NCBI GenBank assembly: GCA_963588905.1
Contig: CAVAJF010000017.1
Location: 1-64,000 of the forward strand
DNA: 64,000 nt
DNA from: Butyricicoccus_A sp963588905
Lineage (GTDB): Bacteria > Bacillota > Clostridia > Oscillospirales > Butyricicoccaceae
Direction of reading: 5' to 3'
A program made the position numbers and the translations under genes. The notes under the pieces are model-generated. The model had not been told where the DNA came from, searched no databases, and saw only the letters and a list, made by a program, of their open reading frames with translations. Of this stretch, positions 55,889-64,000 are shown in pieces. The first letter of the stretch is position 1; each line of letters opens with the position of its first letter.

Positions 55889-56845
55889 CTAGTATCCTTT
55901 TGGCAAATGGCGCAGCTGCTTTTCCAGCCAGCGGCTAATATCGCCGTACACCTGCTCTTTGTTCAGTTCATTGAGCACTTCGTGGCGGCTGCCTTTATAA
56001 AAAATGACATCGACATCCTGACAACCGGCGGCGCGATACGTAGCCGCGATTTTGCGCACACCCATGCCGTAATTACCGGTTGGGTCAGCATCTCCGGATA
56101 AAAACAGGATCGGCATATTTGCCGGTGTTTTTTTTATGCTTTGCATTCGATTGCAGTTTTGTTCCAGATAGAACAAATCGCGGAAACCCGCTGCTGTGAG
56201 AATAAAATTACACTTGGCATCCGATTGATACAGCGATACCACAGAGCGATCGCGCGTCAGCCAATCAAAGGGAGACTGACAGTTCGGAATGCGGGAATTA
56301 TATCTGCCAAATACCAAATTATTCAGCATACAGCTGCGGTATAATGGGCCGTGCGTGCGGATGGCGGAATTCGCAAGCTGAATCGCAAGTGGTGTCACGG
56401 TGTGCGGAGCGGGAGAGCCGCTCAAAATACAACCGTCAATTTTCTGGCCGTATCGCGCGAGATATAAGCGGGCAACCATGGAACCCATAGAATGTCCGAA
56501 TAAAAAATAGGGCAGATGCGGCCATTGCCGTTTGATTTTGTCCGTCAAGGTTGCGACATCATCAATGAGCACACTCCAGCCGTGATGATGACCGAAAAAG
56601 CCCAAGGTGCCGGAAGGCGGAACCGAGGAGCCATGTCCTAAATGGTCATTGCCGCAGACAATATAACCGAGGGAGCAGAGATATTTGGCAAAAGCAGTGT
56701 AGCGCGTGAAATATTCACACATGCCATGGCTGATCTGCACAATGCCGCGCAGTTCTACACCGACAGGGCGAAAGACATAGTACGATATTTTGGCATCTCC
56801 ACCAGCGGCACTGGGATACATATTCTGGGTAAAACGAACATCCAT
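55889..56845 (-). CDS. alpha/beta hydrolase, lysophospholipase-like
   Basis: A 318-residue serine hydrolase. It has the oxyanion region GIVQISHGMCEYFTRY, a second GNDHLGHGSS, the nucleophile elbow FGHSMGSMVAR (G-H-S-M-G), the acid in LSGDADPTGNYG and the catalytic His in KGSRHEVLNE. This matches monoglyceride lipase/PldB-type lysophospholipases. No signal peptide is visible. Monocistronic; the interspersed repeat lies just after its stop. Confidence 0.9.
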   Translation of the reverse strand: MDVRFTQNMYPSAAGGDAKISYYVFRPVGVELRGIVQISHGMCEYFTRYTAFAKYLCSLGYIVCGNDHLGHGSSVPPSGTLGFFGHHHGWSVLIDDVATLTDKIKRQWPHLPYFLFGHSMGSMVARLYLARYGQKIDGCILSGSPAPHTVTPLAIQLANSAIRTHGPLYRSCMLNNLVFGRYNSRIPNCQSPFDWLTRDRSVVSLYQSDAKCNFILTAAGFRDLFYLEQNCNRMQSIKKTPANMPILFLSGDADPTGNYGMGVRKIAATYRAAGCQDVDVIFYKGSRHEVLNELNKEQVYGDISRWLEKQLRHLPKGY

Positions 56846-57051
56846 TCCAACGATCTCCCTTCCTGCGTGTATATCCTTATCATAGCATATTCTCGACGAA
56901 AGGTACGTGCGAAAAACAAAAATTTACAAATGATTTAAAAAGTACAAGGCGTTGGAAAAATATGCTCTGGCTATTGCAACAGACGGGACATATGAGTATA
57001 ATAAGAGAAACAAGGATTTTTTCATGTATTGTGTAGGAAGGAGCGAGACAA

Positions 57052-57327
57052 ATGGCTATGGAAGAGCAGGAGGGCATCATCACCCTGACAAACGAAAACG
57101 GCGAAGAAGTCGAATACCAACTCATTGACTCGATTACTTACGAGAATGCAGAATACGTCGTACTGCTGCCGGTGGACGAAGAAGACTGCGAGGTTGTCAT
57201 TCTTGCCGTAGAGGCGGACGACGATGAGATGGAAAACTATGTCACTGTAGATGACGAGGACATCCTCGAAGGTGTGTATGAAATCTTCAAGGAGCGGTTT
57301 GCAGACCAGCTGGATTTTGCAGACTGA
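57052..57327 (+). CDS. DUF1292 family protein
   Basis: A 91-residue, very acidic protein (about a third Asp/Glu). GIITLTNENGEEVEYQLIDSITYENAEYVVLLPVDEEDCEVVILAVE is the DUF1292 pattern. The family is widespread in Firmicutes near yrrK/alaS genes, with unknown role. Here it is alone. GGAG lies 8 bases before the ATG. Confidence 0.92.
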   Translation: MAMEEQEGIITLTNENGEEVEYQLIDSITYENAEYVVLLPVDEEDCEVVILAVEADDDEMENYVTVDDEDILEGVYEIFKERFADQLDFAD

Positions 57328-57343
57328 TACAAACACAGACAGA

Positions 57344-57384
57344 AAAAGAACCTTTCGCACAAAAAACGAAAGGTTCTTTTTGTT
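57344..57384. terminator. bidirectional terminator
   Basis: AAAGAACCTTTCG / CGAAAGGTTCTTT stem (13 bp) between DUF1292 and the convergent membrane-protein gene. Confidence 0.9.
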
Positions 57385-57395
57385 TTGTCTGCACA

Positions 57396-57770
57396 TCAAT
57401 TTCGATACTTAGAACGCAGAGCCAAATAGACCACATGGACAACAGCTGCCGTGAGTGCGCTCACGAGACACAATTTGCGGGTGTATAACAGAAAAACACC
57501 CTCCGATGCGGCGAAAAACAGCACAAGCAGAGCGGCGGCGCACACGATGCCGATCAGCGTACTGATGCGCATGAGGACAAACAAGCCGCGAAATGCCGGC
57601 AGCTTTTCGCGTACGGCACCAAACGTCAGCTTTTTCCAGACAGGCAGGGCGGCATAAATCTCCCACACCTGCGGATTGCTCGACCGCTGGACGAGCTGCC
57701 ATTGGTATAACAGCGGGATGATTTCGTTCAAAAAGAGAAAGATAAGCAGAGATTCCAGCAAAGTTTTCAT
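57396..57770 (-). CDS. small membrane protein of unknown function, 124 aa
   Basis: Three hydrophobic segments (residues ~4-22, 64-84 and 92-114) with a basic loop in the middle (PVWKKLTFGAVREKL). I do not recognise a family. Its start overlaps the ung stop by 4 bases, so it is translated with uracil-DNA glycosylase. Confidence 0.65.
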   Translation of the reverse strand: MKTLLESLLIFLFLNEIIPLLYQWQLVQRSSNPQVWEIYAALPVWKKLTFGAVREKLPAFRGLFVLMRISTLIGIVCAAALLVLFFAASEGVFLLYTRKLCLVSALTAAVVHVVYLALRSKYRN

Positions 57771-58459
57771 GAGGCATCCTCCGGTTTGGTGTTGACGACA
57801 TTCCAGTCAATCGGCGTCATGCCGTGGTCATACAGGAATTGATTGGCCTGAGAAAAATGTCCACAGCCAAAGAATCCACGATAGGCAGACAGCGGAGACG
57901 GATGCGCACATTCCAAAATCAAATGCTGCGGTTTGTGAATCAGCTCTTTTTTCTTGCGGGCGTTCGAGCCCCACAACAGAAAGACCATTGGTTGTTCGCG
58001 CTCACCGAGCAGAGAGATAATATGATCCGTGAGAATTTCCCAGCCCTTGCCCTTGTGTGAATTTGGCTGCCCCTCCCGAACCGTCAGAACCGTGTTGAGC
58101 AGTAAAACACCTTCCCGCGCCCACGGCACCAGACAGCCGGAAGCGGGAGGAAACATGCCAATGTCATCGTGCAGCTCTTTGAAAATATTTTGCAGTGACG
58201 GCGGCATCGGAACACCGGCGCGCACGGAAAAACACATGCCGTGAGCCTGTCCAAAGCCATGATACGGGTCTTGACCTAAAATAACTACTTTGACATCGGA
58301 ATATGACGTATATTTTAATGCGTTGAAAATATCTTTCATCGGCGGATAAATGCGCTGGGACTGATATTCCTGTTTGAGAAAGTCTCGAAGCTGAAGATAA
58401 TAGTCCTTTTCAAATTCTTCTGCGAGCAGCGCATCCCATTCGTTACCAATTTGAACCAT
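57767..58459 (-). CDS. ung: uracil-DNA glycosylase, family 1
   Basis: A 230-residue repair enzyme. It has the water-activating loop VVILGQDPYHGFGQAHGMCFSV (Asp64), the uracil-binding VLLLNTVLTVREGQPNSHKGKGWE and the DNA-intercalating loop HPSPLSAYRGFFGCGHFS. It removes uracil from DNA. Encoded with a small membrane protein. Confidence 0.97.
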   Translation of the reverse strand: MVQIGNEWDALLAEEFEKDYYLQLRDFLKQEYQSQRIYPPMKDIFNALKYTSYSDVKVVILGQDPYHGFGQAHGMCFSVRAGVPMPPSLQNIFKELHDDIGMFPPASGCLVPWAREGVLLLNTVLTVREGQPNSHKGKGWEILTDHIISLLGEREQPMVFLLWGSNARKKKELIHKPQHLILECAHPSPLSAYRGFFGCGHFSQANQFLYDHGMTPIDWNVVNTKPEDAS

Positions 58460-58581
58460 AGTGACAGAATCCTTTCCTGTTTCTTATTATGCATTATAGC
58501 ATAGGAGGACAGCAAAGTAAAATTGAGAGAAAAAATATCAAAAAATGAAAATAGATGAATGCAATTTCTGGAAAAATAGGA

Positions 58582-58602
58582 TATACTGTTTTTACCAGTA
58601 TA
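58582..58602 (+). promoter_or_regulatory. inverted repeat upstream of the Crp/Fnr-like gene
   Basis: TATACTG-N7-CAGTATA, perfect 7-bp arms, about 20 bases before the start codon. The left arm can act as a -10. A candidate autoregulatory operator. Confidence 0.55.
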
Positions 58603-58621
58603 CATTGTAGAGGATAGAGAA

Positions 58622-59242
58622 ATGGAAGAATTAAAAAAGTTATTCAAAGAACATTATCAATTGACAGATGATGTTTTTCTTCAGGAATTTGTAGACAGTC
58701 TTACGTTTCGGCATGTAGACAAGAACGACGTTATCATTAAAGAAGGCGAAGTACAGACGGAAATCTATTTTCTCATTGAAGGAGCCGTGCGTGGTTTTTA
58801 CTTTGATGAAAAAGGAAATGAGATAACCGATTGTTTTGTCTACCAGCCAGGAGAGTGCATTGCAAGTGATGAACCCATGGATTCTGCTGCAACGATTTCC
58901 GAAGATGCTCTGCTACCATGCGAGCTTGCGGCACTGCCGATTCACAAAATTTATGAATGGCTGTCCATCTATCCGGATGTCACAAAGATATACATTGCCT
59001 GCCTGAGCCAGTGCCTCAGACAGCATCGAGAGCACAAAATCGCGTTGTCGCGGTACTGTGCAGAAAATCGGTATCGCTGGATGAAGCGAACGTATCCGGA
59101 ATTAATTCCTATGGTAAAGAAAAAGTATATTGCATCGTTTCTCAACATTACACAGCAGACTATGAGCAGCCTGCGCAAACGAGAAAAAGAAGAACAGTCG
59201 GGGACAACACCGGATGCAGAGCATCCGGATGTTGATGAATGA
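58622..59242 (+). CDS. Crp/Fnr-family transcriptional regulator
   Basis: A 206-residue regulator. The N-terminal cyclic-nucleotide-binding-like beta barrel has DVIIKEGEVQTEIYFLIEGAVRGFYFDEKGNEITDCFVYQPGECI. A long helix (residues ~115-145) leads to a short C-terminal HTH with VKKKYIASFLNITQQTMSSLRKREK. The barrel lacks the cAMP-binding R-x-S motif and has no Fnr-type cysteine cluster, so the signal is unknown. The HTH is compact, as in the small oxidoreductase-linked Crp/Fnr regulators of gut bacteria. Confidence 0.88.
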   Translation: MEELKKLFKEHYQLTDDVFLQEFVDSLTFRHVDKNDVIIKEGEVQTEIYFLIEGAVRGFYFDEKGNEITDCFVYQPGECIASDEPMDSAATISEDALLPCELAALPIHKIYEWLSIYPDVTKIYIACLSQCLRQHREHKIALSRYCAENRYRWMKRTYPELIPMVKKKYIASFLNITQQTMSSLRKREKEEQSGTTPDAEHPDVDE

Positions 59243-59261
59243 TATATCAGCATTCTGGGGA

Positions 59262-59294
59262 AAGAGCAGTTCGGAAGAGCTGCTCTTTTTTGGT
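59262..59294 (+). terminator. intrinsic terminator
   Basis: AAAGAGCAG / CTGCTCTTT stem and T-run after the Crp/Fnr-like gene. Confidence 0.85.
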
Positions 59295-59327
59295 GCTGGT
59301 TAAACTGAATTTGTAACCGAATTGTAG

Positions 59328-59385
59328 TTGCTTTTTCTGACAGAGCAGGCTATACTATGTGTACTAATCATGATAGTACACATAG
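59328..59385 (+). promoter_or_regulatory. promoter and perfect palindromic operator of the GntR-ABC operon
   Basis: TTGCTT (59328-59333), 17-base spacer and TATACT (59351-59356). It is overlapped by CTATGTGTACTA-N7-TAGTACACATAG (59355-59385), a perfect 12-bp inverted repeat right at the transcription start, as expected for repression by the YtrA-type GntR protein it precedes. Confidence 0.8.
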
Positions 59386-59399
59386 AAAGGAGGCACGGC

Positions 59400-59774
59400 A
59401 TGATTCATTTGGATTTTCATGACCCACGGCCGATTTACGAGCAGATTGTCGAGCAATTCGAGATGCTCATTGCGCGCGGCGCATTGGCGGCGGATGAGAA
59501 AATTCCCAGTGTGCGGCAATTGTCTGTCGAGCTTTCGCTCAACCCGAATACGGTGCAAAAAGCATACAGTGAGCTGCTCGGTCGCGGAGAGATCTATTCG
59601 GTTCGCGGAAAGGGAAACTTTGTATCCGGCAATCAAGCCTGTATCCAGAGCAGAAAGCTGGAGCAAATTCGAGGAGAGATACTTGCTCTGCTCAAACAGG
59701 CAAAGGATTTTGGCGTAACCGGTGAACAGCTGTGTGCGCTTCTGACATCGCTGATGGAGGTGGAACAACTATGA
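59400..59774 (+). CDS. GntR-family repressor, YtrA subfamily
   Basis: A 124-residue regulator. The winged helix PIYEQIVEQFEMLIARGALAADEKIPSVRQLSVELSLNPNTVQKAYSELLGRGEI is followed by a ~45-residue helical tail, the short YtrA form. YtrA-type repressors sit in front of ABC transporter genes and respond to wall-acting antibiotics in Bacillus. ATG 59400 follows AAAGGAGG. The stop overlaps the ABC gene start (ATGA). Confidence 0.93.
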   Translation: MIHLDFHDPRPIYEQIVEQFEMLIARGALAADEKIPSVRQLSVELSLNPNTVQKAYSELLGRGEIYSVRGKGNFVSGNQACIQSRKLEQIRGEILALLKQAKDFGVTGEQLCALLTSLMEVEQL

Positions 59775-60670
59775 TCCAAGCACAGGGCGTGACCAAACGG
59801 TTTGGCAAGAATCTGGCGTTGGACAACGTGACCGCAGAAATTAAAACCGGTTCGATTTATGGCCTGATTGGCTCGAATGGCGCGGGAAAATCGACATTTT
59901 TACGCATTTTGGCGGGCATTTTGCAGCCGGATGCGGGCAGTATACAGATTGACGGTGCGGGAGTCTATGAAAATACGGCACTCAAACAGAAATGCTTTAT
60001 GATTTCTGATGAACAGTATTTTTTCTCCGGCGCGACACCGCGCGATATGAAGGATTATTACAAGAGCATTTATCCATACTTTGATGAAAATCGTTATCGC
60101 AGTCTGATGAGTAATTTTGGACTGGATGAGAAACGAAAGCTGCGCACGTTCTCCAAGGGCATGAAAAAGCAGGTCTCTGTGATTTGTGCGGCATCGTCCG
60201 GCGCAGATTATCTGTTTTGCGATGAGACGTTTGACGGATTGGACCCGGTGGCGCGGCAGGCAGTGAAGGCGATTTTTGCCGGAGATGTGGCGGAATTCAG
60301 CGCAACACCGGTCATTGCCTCGCACAATCTGCGGGAACTAGAAGATTTTTGCGACTGCATCGGCTTGCTGCATCGCGGCGGCATTTTGTTCTCCCGCGAT
60401 TTGGATGATATGAAGCTGAGTATTCAAAAGGTACAATTTATTCCGGATTTGACGCCGGAAGAGCAGATGCTCGAAGGATTAGAGGTTCTTGGCAGACAAA
60501 ACAGCGGCCGGATGATTACCGCGACAATTCGCGGCAGCCGAGAAAACGTCGAAGCAGCGATTCGGCGCGGAGAACCGATTTATTATGAGATGCTTCCGCT
60601 GTCGCTGGAAGAAATCTTTTTGGCAGAAACGGAGGTACAGGGCTATGACGCGAAAAAACTCATCCTGTAA
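59771..60670 (+). CDS. ABC transporter ATP-binding protein
   Basis: A 299-residue ATPase with Walker A GSNGAGKST, the Q-loop region MISDEQYFF, an LSGGQ equivalent TFSKGMKKQVSVICA (modified: S-K-G-M), Walker B DYLFCDETFDGLDP and the switch His VIASHNLREL. The modified signature resembles YtrB/BcrA-type exporters. It pairs with the permease, whose gene overlaps its end by 26 bases. Confidence 0.92.
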   Translation: MIQAQGVTKRFGKNLALDNVTAEIKTGSIYGLIGSNGAGKSTFLRILAGILQPDAGSIQIDGAGVYENTALKQKCFMISDEQYFFSGATPRDMKDYYKSIYPYFDENRYRSLMSNFGLDEKRKLRTFSKGMKKQVSVICAASSGADYLFCDETFDGLDPVARQAVKAIFAGDVAEFSATPVIASHNLRELEDFCDCIGLLHRGGILFSRDLDDMKLSIQKVQFIPDLTPEEQMLEGLEVLGRQNSGRMITATIRGSRENVEAAIRRGEPIYYEMLPLSLEEIFLAETEVQGYDAKKLIL

Positions 60671-62861
60671 GCTGCGAACGTTGGTGTTTACTTGCAGCGT
60701 GCGGCAGGCGCCGCTGTATGCGATTGCCTTTTTGGCGATGCTGATTTTCCAGCCGGTGTATACGCTGCTGGATATTCGTTCCCGCACGCGCTTTAGTGAT
60801 ATGAGCGATGCGGATGTTTATAACAGCATCATGAAAGATTTGCATGATGCTTTGATTGCTAATTTCCCGACGGCGGGACTGCTGCTGATTTTAGCGCTTA
60901 TCGCGGGTATCAGTGTGTTCCGGTATCTGCATGTGAAGAATCAGACCGACTTCTTCCATGCGCTGCCGATTCGGCGCGGGCAGCTGTTTGCCTCGCATGT
61001 GCTGACGGGTATTCTGGCTGTGATTCCGGCGTATATTGTCGGCGTGCTGCTGTCGTGTGCAGTCATTGCGGCGCACGGCTACGGCGAGATTCTTTCGGTA
61101 CAAGAGATTTTACTCAGCATTCTGTTGCACAGCACGGGATTTTTGCTCGTGTATGCGGTTGCGGTGCTGTCCGCCATTGTGTGCGGCAATACCTTGGTGT
61201 CGATTCTCGTGTGTGCGTGGTTCCAGTTTGGCATTCTCGTGGGCTGGGCGGCGCTGGATTCGGTGCTGTATATTTTAATGCCGGCGAGAACGCACGGCGC
61301 AGCGATTTCCCTATGGTCGAGTCCGGCAGTTGCTGTCTTTCAACTGCTTGACAACCTTTCTAATAAAGCTCCGTATATGCAGCTCGGAAAACAGGCGGCA
61401 GATTGCTTGATTGCAGTTATTGTGATTTTTGCTTTGGCATATTTTCTCAATCATATCCGCGCGAGCGAAAATACCGGCATGTCTCTGGCATTTCCGGTGT
61501 TGCAGCTGCCATTTAAGGTGTATATGATGTCTGTCGTCGGTATGTTTGGCGGCCTGTTCTTTGAGAATATGGCGGGCAGCTGGGGCATGTTGTTTGTCGG
61601 TATGGCAATCGGCATCTTCTTAACGGCGTGTATTGTGGAAATTGTCTATGATATGGATTTTCACAGCTTGTTCCATCACTGGAAGGGTACCATGATCTAT
61701 GCCGCGGCAGTCGTTGTCGTGATGGGCGTTCTGGGATTTGATGCGTTTGGATGGAACAGCAAACTGCCGGATCGCTCGGAAATTGTCTCAGCACAGCTGA
61801 TTTCTGACCATGCGGAGTGGGCGTGCACAAATAATACATGGAATAAAAGCTGGGATTATGCAGACTTCGATCACGTCGTGATGAGCAGTATTTCTTACGA
61901 GCCGCAAACGTATAACATCGTGTACGGCAGGGAAACAGATCCGGATCAATTGCTGGACATTGCGGATATTCAGCCGCTCAAGGAATCGAAGAATATTGAC
62001 CGCGTGTATGCATCCGCGCAGCTCGGCGCACAGGCGATGAAGCACGGACGCAGTCGAATTACGGACGACCTCAACGAGCATGGCGAGTACGGTGACAATC
62101 TGTATGCGACCTATTTGGTCCGGTTCCAGCTGGCAAACGGCAAGACCTTTGAGCGGCAATATGCGATGCCGGTGGATACAAAGGAGCTGACAGACAATGC
62201 AGATGCCGTGCGGTATACCAAGGAATATCTGTCCACAAACACACCGGAAGCTATTGCGCAGAGTAAAAAGGATTTGGCTAAAATCATAGATGTGTATGGC
62301 TGCAAGGGAAAGTACACAGACAGCAAACATATTACCAACAAGCAGGCGATTGGTGCCGTGTTGGATATGCTGCAAAAGGAGTCGTTGCAGAGAGACAAGA
62401 CCTATATCGACAGCCATGCACCGGAATATTATCTGTGTGTGAGAGGCGGAAGAGAAGAGTGGATAGAAGAAAACATATCGAATTATGAACCGAATGTCGA
62501 TGCAAGCGGCGACGATATGATTGTCATTCCGGTTTACGGCTATGAAACGCAAACCATTGCACTCCTCAGCAAGTATGTCGATGCTATGCCGAAAACACTC
62601 AGTGTAGACAATATTGCAAAAATTTCTGTTGCCAAGTATATCATAGATGATGGCCCGCAGGAGTTTAAAGATTATACGCAGACAGCAGATATTGCAAAGC
62701 TGATTCCGGCTGTTATTCCGATTGATCTGGAAAATTGCCTAGACAAAGCAGTTTTCCATCAGGCAATAGAAAATTATCGATTCACAACCGTTTATATGAA
62801 GGACGGACAGACCGTTGCGTGCGACTGTTATTTGGATAGAACAGGAGGATTGGTATCATGA
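60645..62861 (+). CDS. ABC transporter permease with large C-terminal extracytoplasmic region
   Basis: A 738-residue protein. About eight or nine hydrophobic helices occupy residues ~20-385: early ones TLVFTCSVRQAPLYAIAFLAMLIFQ and TAGLLLILALIAGISVF, late ones MYAAAVVVVMGVLGF. A ~350-residue soluble tail follows, rich in Asp, Lys and Tyr, presumably outside. The tail shows no enzyme motif. The shape resembles the DUF6449-type permeases next to YtrA/BcrA ATPases. ATG 60645 lies 8 bases after GGAGG; an earlier in-frame start is deep inside the ATPase gene. Confidence 0.85.
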   Translation: MTRKNSSCKLRTLVFTCSVRQAPLYAIAFLAMLIFQPVYTLLDIRSRTRFSDMSDADVYNSIMKDLHDALIANFPTAGLLLILALIAGISVFRYLHVKNQTDFFHALPIRRGQLFASHVLTGILAVIPAYIVGVLLSCAVIAAHGYGEILSVQEILLSILLHSTGFLLVYAVAVLSAIVCGNTLVSILVCAWFQFGILVGWAALDSVLYILMPARTHGAAISLWSSPAVAVFQLLDNLSNKAPYMQLGKQAADCLIAVIVIFALAYFLNHIRASENTGMSLAFPVLQLPFKVYMMSVVGMFGGLFFENMAGSWGMLFVGMAIGIFLTACIVEIVYDMDFHSLFHHWKGTMIYAAAVVVVMGVLGFDAFGWNSKLPDRSEIVSAQLISDHAEWACTNNTWNKSWDYADFDHVVMSSISYEPQTYNIVYGRETDPDQLLDIADIQPLKESKNIDRVYASAQLGAQAMKHGRSRITDDLNEHGEYGDNLYATYLVRFQLANGKTFERQYAMPVDTKELTDNADAVRYTKEYLSTNTPEAIAQSKKDLAKIIDVYGCKGKYTDSKHITNKQAIGAVLDMLQKESLQRDKTYIDSHAPEYYLCVRGGREEWIEENISNYEPNVDASGDDMIVIPVYGYETQTIALLSKYVDAMPKTLSVDNIAKISVAKYIIDDGPQEFKDYTQTADIAKLIPAVIPIDLENCLDKAVFHQAIENYRFTTVYMKDGQTVACDCYLDRTGGLVS

Positions 62862-63022
62862 ACTTTATCATTGGCGGCTCGGACGGCCCAACTGCGGTTG
62901 CGGTGTCCTCGAATTCCAATTTACTGTGGACGGATTTTATTCCGGTGCTTTTGATTCTGGCGGGCGGCGTGCTGCTGCTCGTGCTGATTCACCTGCTGTA
63001 TGAGAGATACCGCAATCGGTAA
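62858..63022 (+). CDS. 54-residue membrane peptide with GGSDGPTAV motif
   Basis: It opens MNFIIGGSDGPTAVAVSSNS; a single hydrophobic helix runs from about residue 28 to 47, and it ends YERYRNR. The ATG overlaps the permease stop (ATGA), and AGGAGG lies 10 bases upstream (62842-62847), so it is a real co-translated gene. The IIGGSDGPTAV stretch resembles the I-G-x-x-D-G-P-T motif in the beta subunits of sodium-pumping decarboxylases, but the rest does not. Role unknown; accessory subunit of the transporter is inference. Confidence 0.75.
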   Translation: MNFIIGGSDGPTAVAVSSNSNLLWTDFIPVLLILAGGVLLLVLIHLLYERYRNR

Positions 63023-63153
63023 AAAATAGAAAAACTGGGCAGCACCTGCGGGAATTCGCGGGTGCTGTTCGACGTTTCGACAGGAAATGAGAGAAAAATT
63101 CCTGATTTTGAAGGAAAAAATGAAGAAAATACAGCAAAATTTTTTGTCAAGAC

Positions 63154-63182
63154 TTTACAAATAGTTATAAAATCAGTATACT
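63154..63182 (+). promoter_or_regulatory. promoter of the XRE-type regulator
   Basis: TTTACA (63154-63159), 17-base spacer, TATACT (63177-63182). Confidence 0.7.
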
Positions 63183-63245
63183 ATAAATACTAGCTGTATC
63201 AAAATTTTGGTGCAGGGGTTTAGATCAGAGATGGAGCAAGCATAC

Positions 63246-63941
63246 ATGGCAAGTGACTTTTCCCGTACTTTGGCGCTGTTGCGCCGCGAAAAGAGAATAA
63301 GCCAGCGGACTGCCGCAGGAGACCTTCAGGTCTCGCAGGCACTGCTCAGCCATTACGAAAATGGGCTTCGGGAACCGGGGCTCAGCTTTGTTGTGCGCGC
63401 TGCGGACTACTATGGTGTGTCCTGTGACTATTTGCTGGGTCGCAGTCTGTCTCGTGAGGGCGGCATAGCGGCCAATCCTGTACCGGCAAATGCGGAAGAA
63501 GTAGAAGTAGATGCCGAGCTGGCTCGCAAGCAAAAGCTGATTACCGACTCTGCACAGATTTTGTTGGATGCGGCGGCAAAGTCCGGTTCGCGTCAGCTGC
63601 TCAATGAACTGACGATGTATTTGTCTGCGGTAGAGTATAAGCTGTTCCGGTATCTGTATGCGGCAGACGATGCCAATCCGGAAGAGGCATTTCGCACCAA
63701 GGAAGCACGCTTTGATGCACTGTGTGATGCGCGCATGAAGCTGACGGAGCTGCGCATTCAGTGTGCGGCGCAGGGCGGCGGTGCATTGGGTCTTGCAGAA
63801 GAAGAAGCCAAGCTGCCGAGCTTGTCGCTGGCGAATCTGCCGGCAGCCTATCCGGAACACGCAGAATCCTTGCTGCAGGTTTTGCAGAATGTATCGGATT
63901 CCATCGAAGAATTTGACGGCACGACGAAAAAGAAAAAATAA
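63246..63941 (+). CDS. XRE-family regulator with helical C-terminal domain
   Basis: A 231-residue protein. The N-terminal HTH (residues ~5-65) is LALLRREKRISQRTAAGDLQVSQALLSHYENGLREPGLSFVVRAADYYGVSCDYLLG. The remaining ~160 residues are helical and charged, with no known motif, ending TTKKKK. ATG 63246 follows GGAG at 9 bases; ATG 63231 and GTG 63207 are alternatives. Target unknown. Confidence 0.85.
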   Translation: MASDFSRTLALLRREKRISQRTAAGDLQVSQALLSHYENGLREPGLSFVVRAADYYGVSCDYLLGRSLSREGGIAANPVPANAEEVEVDAELARKQKLITDSAQILLDAAAKSGSRQLLNELTMYLSAVEYKLFRYLYAADDANPEEAFRTKEARFDALCDARMKLTELRIQCAAQGGGALGLAEEEAKLPSLSLANLPAAYPEHAESLLQVLQNVSDSIEEFDGTTKKKK

Positions 63942-63954
63942 TTTATAAAAAGTG

Positions 63955-63983
63955 TTGACAAAGAGAGAAAGGTATGTTAATAT
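63955..63983 (+). promoter_or_regulatory. near-copy of the tRNA operon promoter at the window end
   Basis: TTGACA, 17-base spacer, TAATAT, then AAACAAGTCGCTGAGAG up to 64000, identical after the -10 to 55184-55200. The spacer differs at four positions. A stable-RNA operon probably starts just outside the window. Confidence 0.75.
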
Positions 63984-64000
63984 AAACAAGTCGCTGAGAG

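Overview
The window looks like chromosome of a mid-G+C gut-type Clostridia. Oscillospirales (Butyricicoccaceae-like) is my inference from gene content, not a measured placement. Evidence: a large SRP RNA with an Alu-type 5'/3' end helix beside dnaX-ebfC-recR, a T-box, a yybP-ykoY element, CIRCE operators, a DUF3793 protein, a NifU-like/GGGtGRT pair, SLH-anchored wall enzymes, an AgrC/AgrA-like pair and several type I toxin-antitoxin-like loci. There is no prophage, IS transposase or CRISPR array. Most of the window is ordinary housekeeping sequence with short, interesting regulatory islands.

Layout. 1-9.8 kb: regulators and small metabolic genes (AraC, isochorismatase-fold hydrolase, ApgM, TagD-like, glyoxalase, DegV/FakB-like, HAD phosphatase), DUF3793, an SLH-anchored lysozyme-like protein and a pyrophosphatase-fold protein lacking catalytic residues. 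9.8-15.8 kb: PBP1A, SRP RNA and dnaX-ebfC-recR. 15.9-22.5 kb: an MFS transporter, a tandemly duplicated hsp20 (one copy frameshifted) with three CIRCE operators, a YczE-like membrane protein, and an AraC regulator divergent from a sugar isomerase/dehydrogenase pair. 22.5-33.8 kb: a degenerate toxin-antitoxin-like RNA, RelQ, MntP under a manganese riboswitch, SorC regulator, NifU-like/GGGtGRT pair, PPK1-CorA operon, a par/Fst-like type I toxin-antitoxin locus, and a T-box-controlled dehydrogenase plus YkvI transporter. 33.8-41.6 kb: a phosphate island, pstSCAB-phoU-phoB-like followed by nptA-pstS2. The two promoters share a repeat of identical geometry, and both PstS proteins have their half-domains in swapped order.

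41.7-50.5 kb: HAD phosphatase, two polysaccharide deacetylases, an AgrC/AgrA-like pair, and pyrK-pyrD with a histidine phosphatase-GNAT fusion. 50.6-51.1 kb: a second type I toxin-antitoxin-like locus (BsrG-like peptide, ACG where ATG is expected) bracketed by copies of a neighbouring terminator. 51.1-55.1 kb: Bax-inhibitor-like protein, ClC antiporter, DNA glycosylase, PlsC acyltransferase and a free-standing FakA-like middle domain. 55.1-55.9 kb: tRNA-Thr and tRNA-Tyr, a duplicated tRNA 3' end and an interspersed palindromic repeat. 55.9-64 kb: lysophospholipase-like hydrolase, DUF1292, Ung, a Crp/Fnr regulator, a GntR-ABC transporter operon ending in a 54-residue membrane peptide, an XRE regulator, and finally a near-copy of the tRNA promoter, suggesting another stable-RNA operon just beyond the window.

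The genes connect around phosphate (Pst, NptA, PPK1, ApgM), the cell wall and surface (PBP1A, SLH proteins, deacetylases, TagD-like), fatty-acid activation (DegV/FakB-like, FakA-M-like, PlsC) and small-RNA or leader-based regulation.
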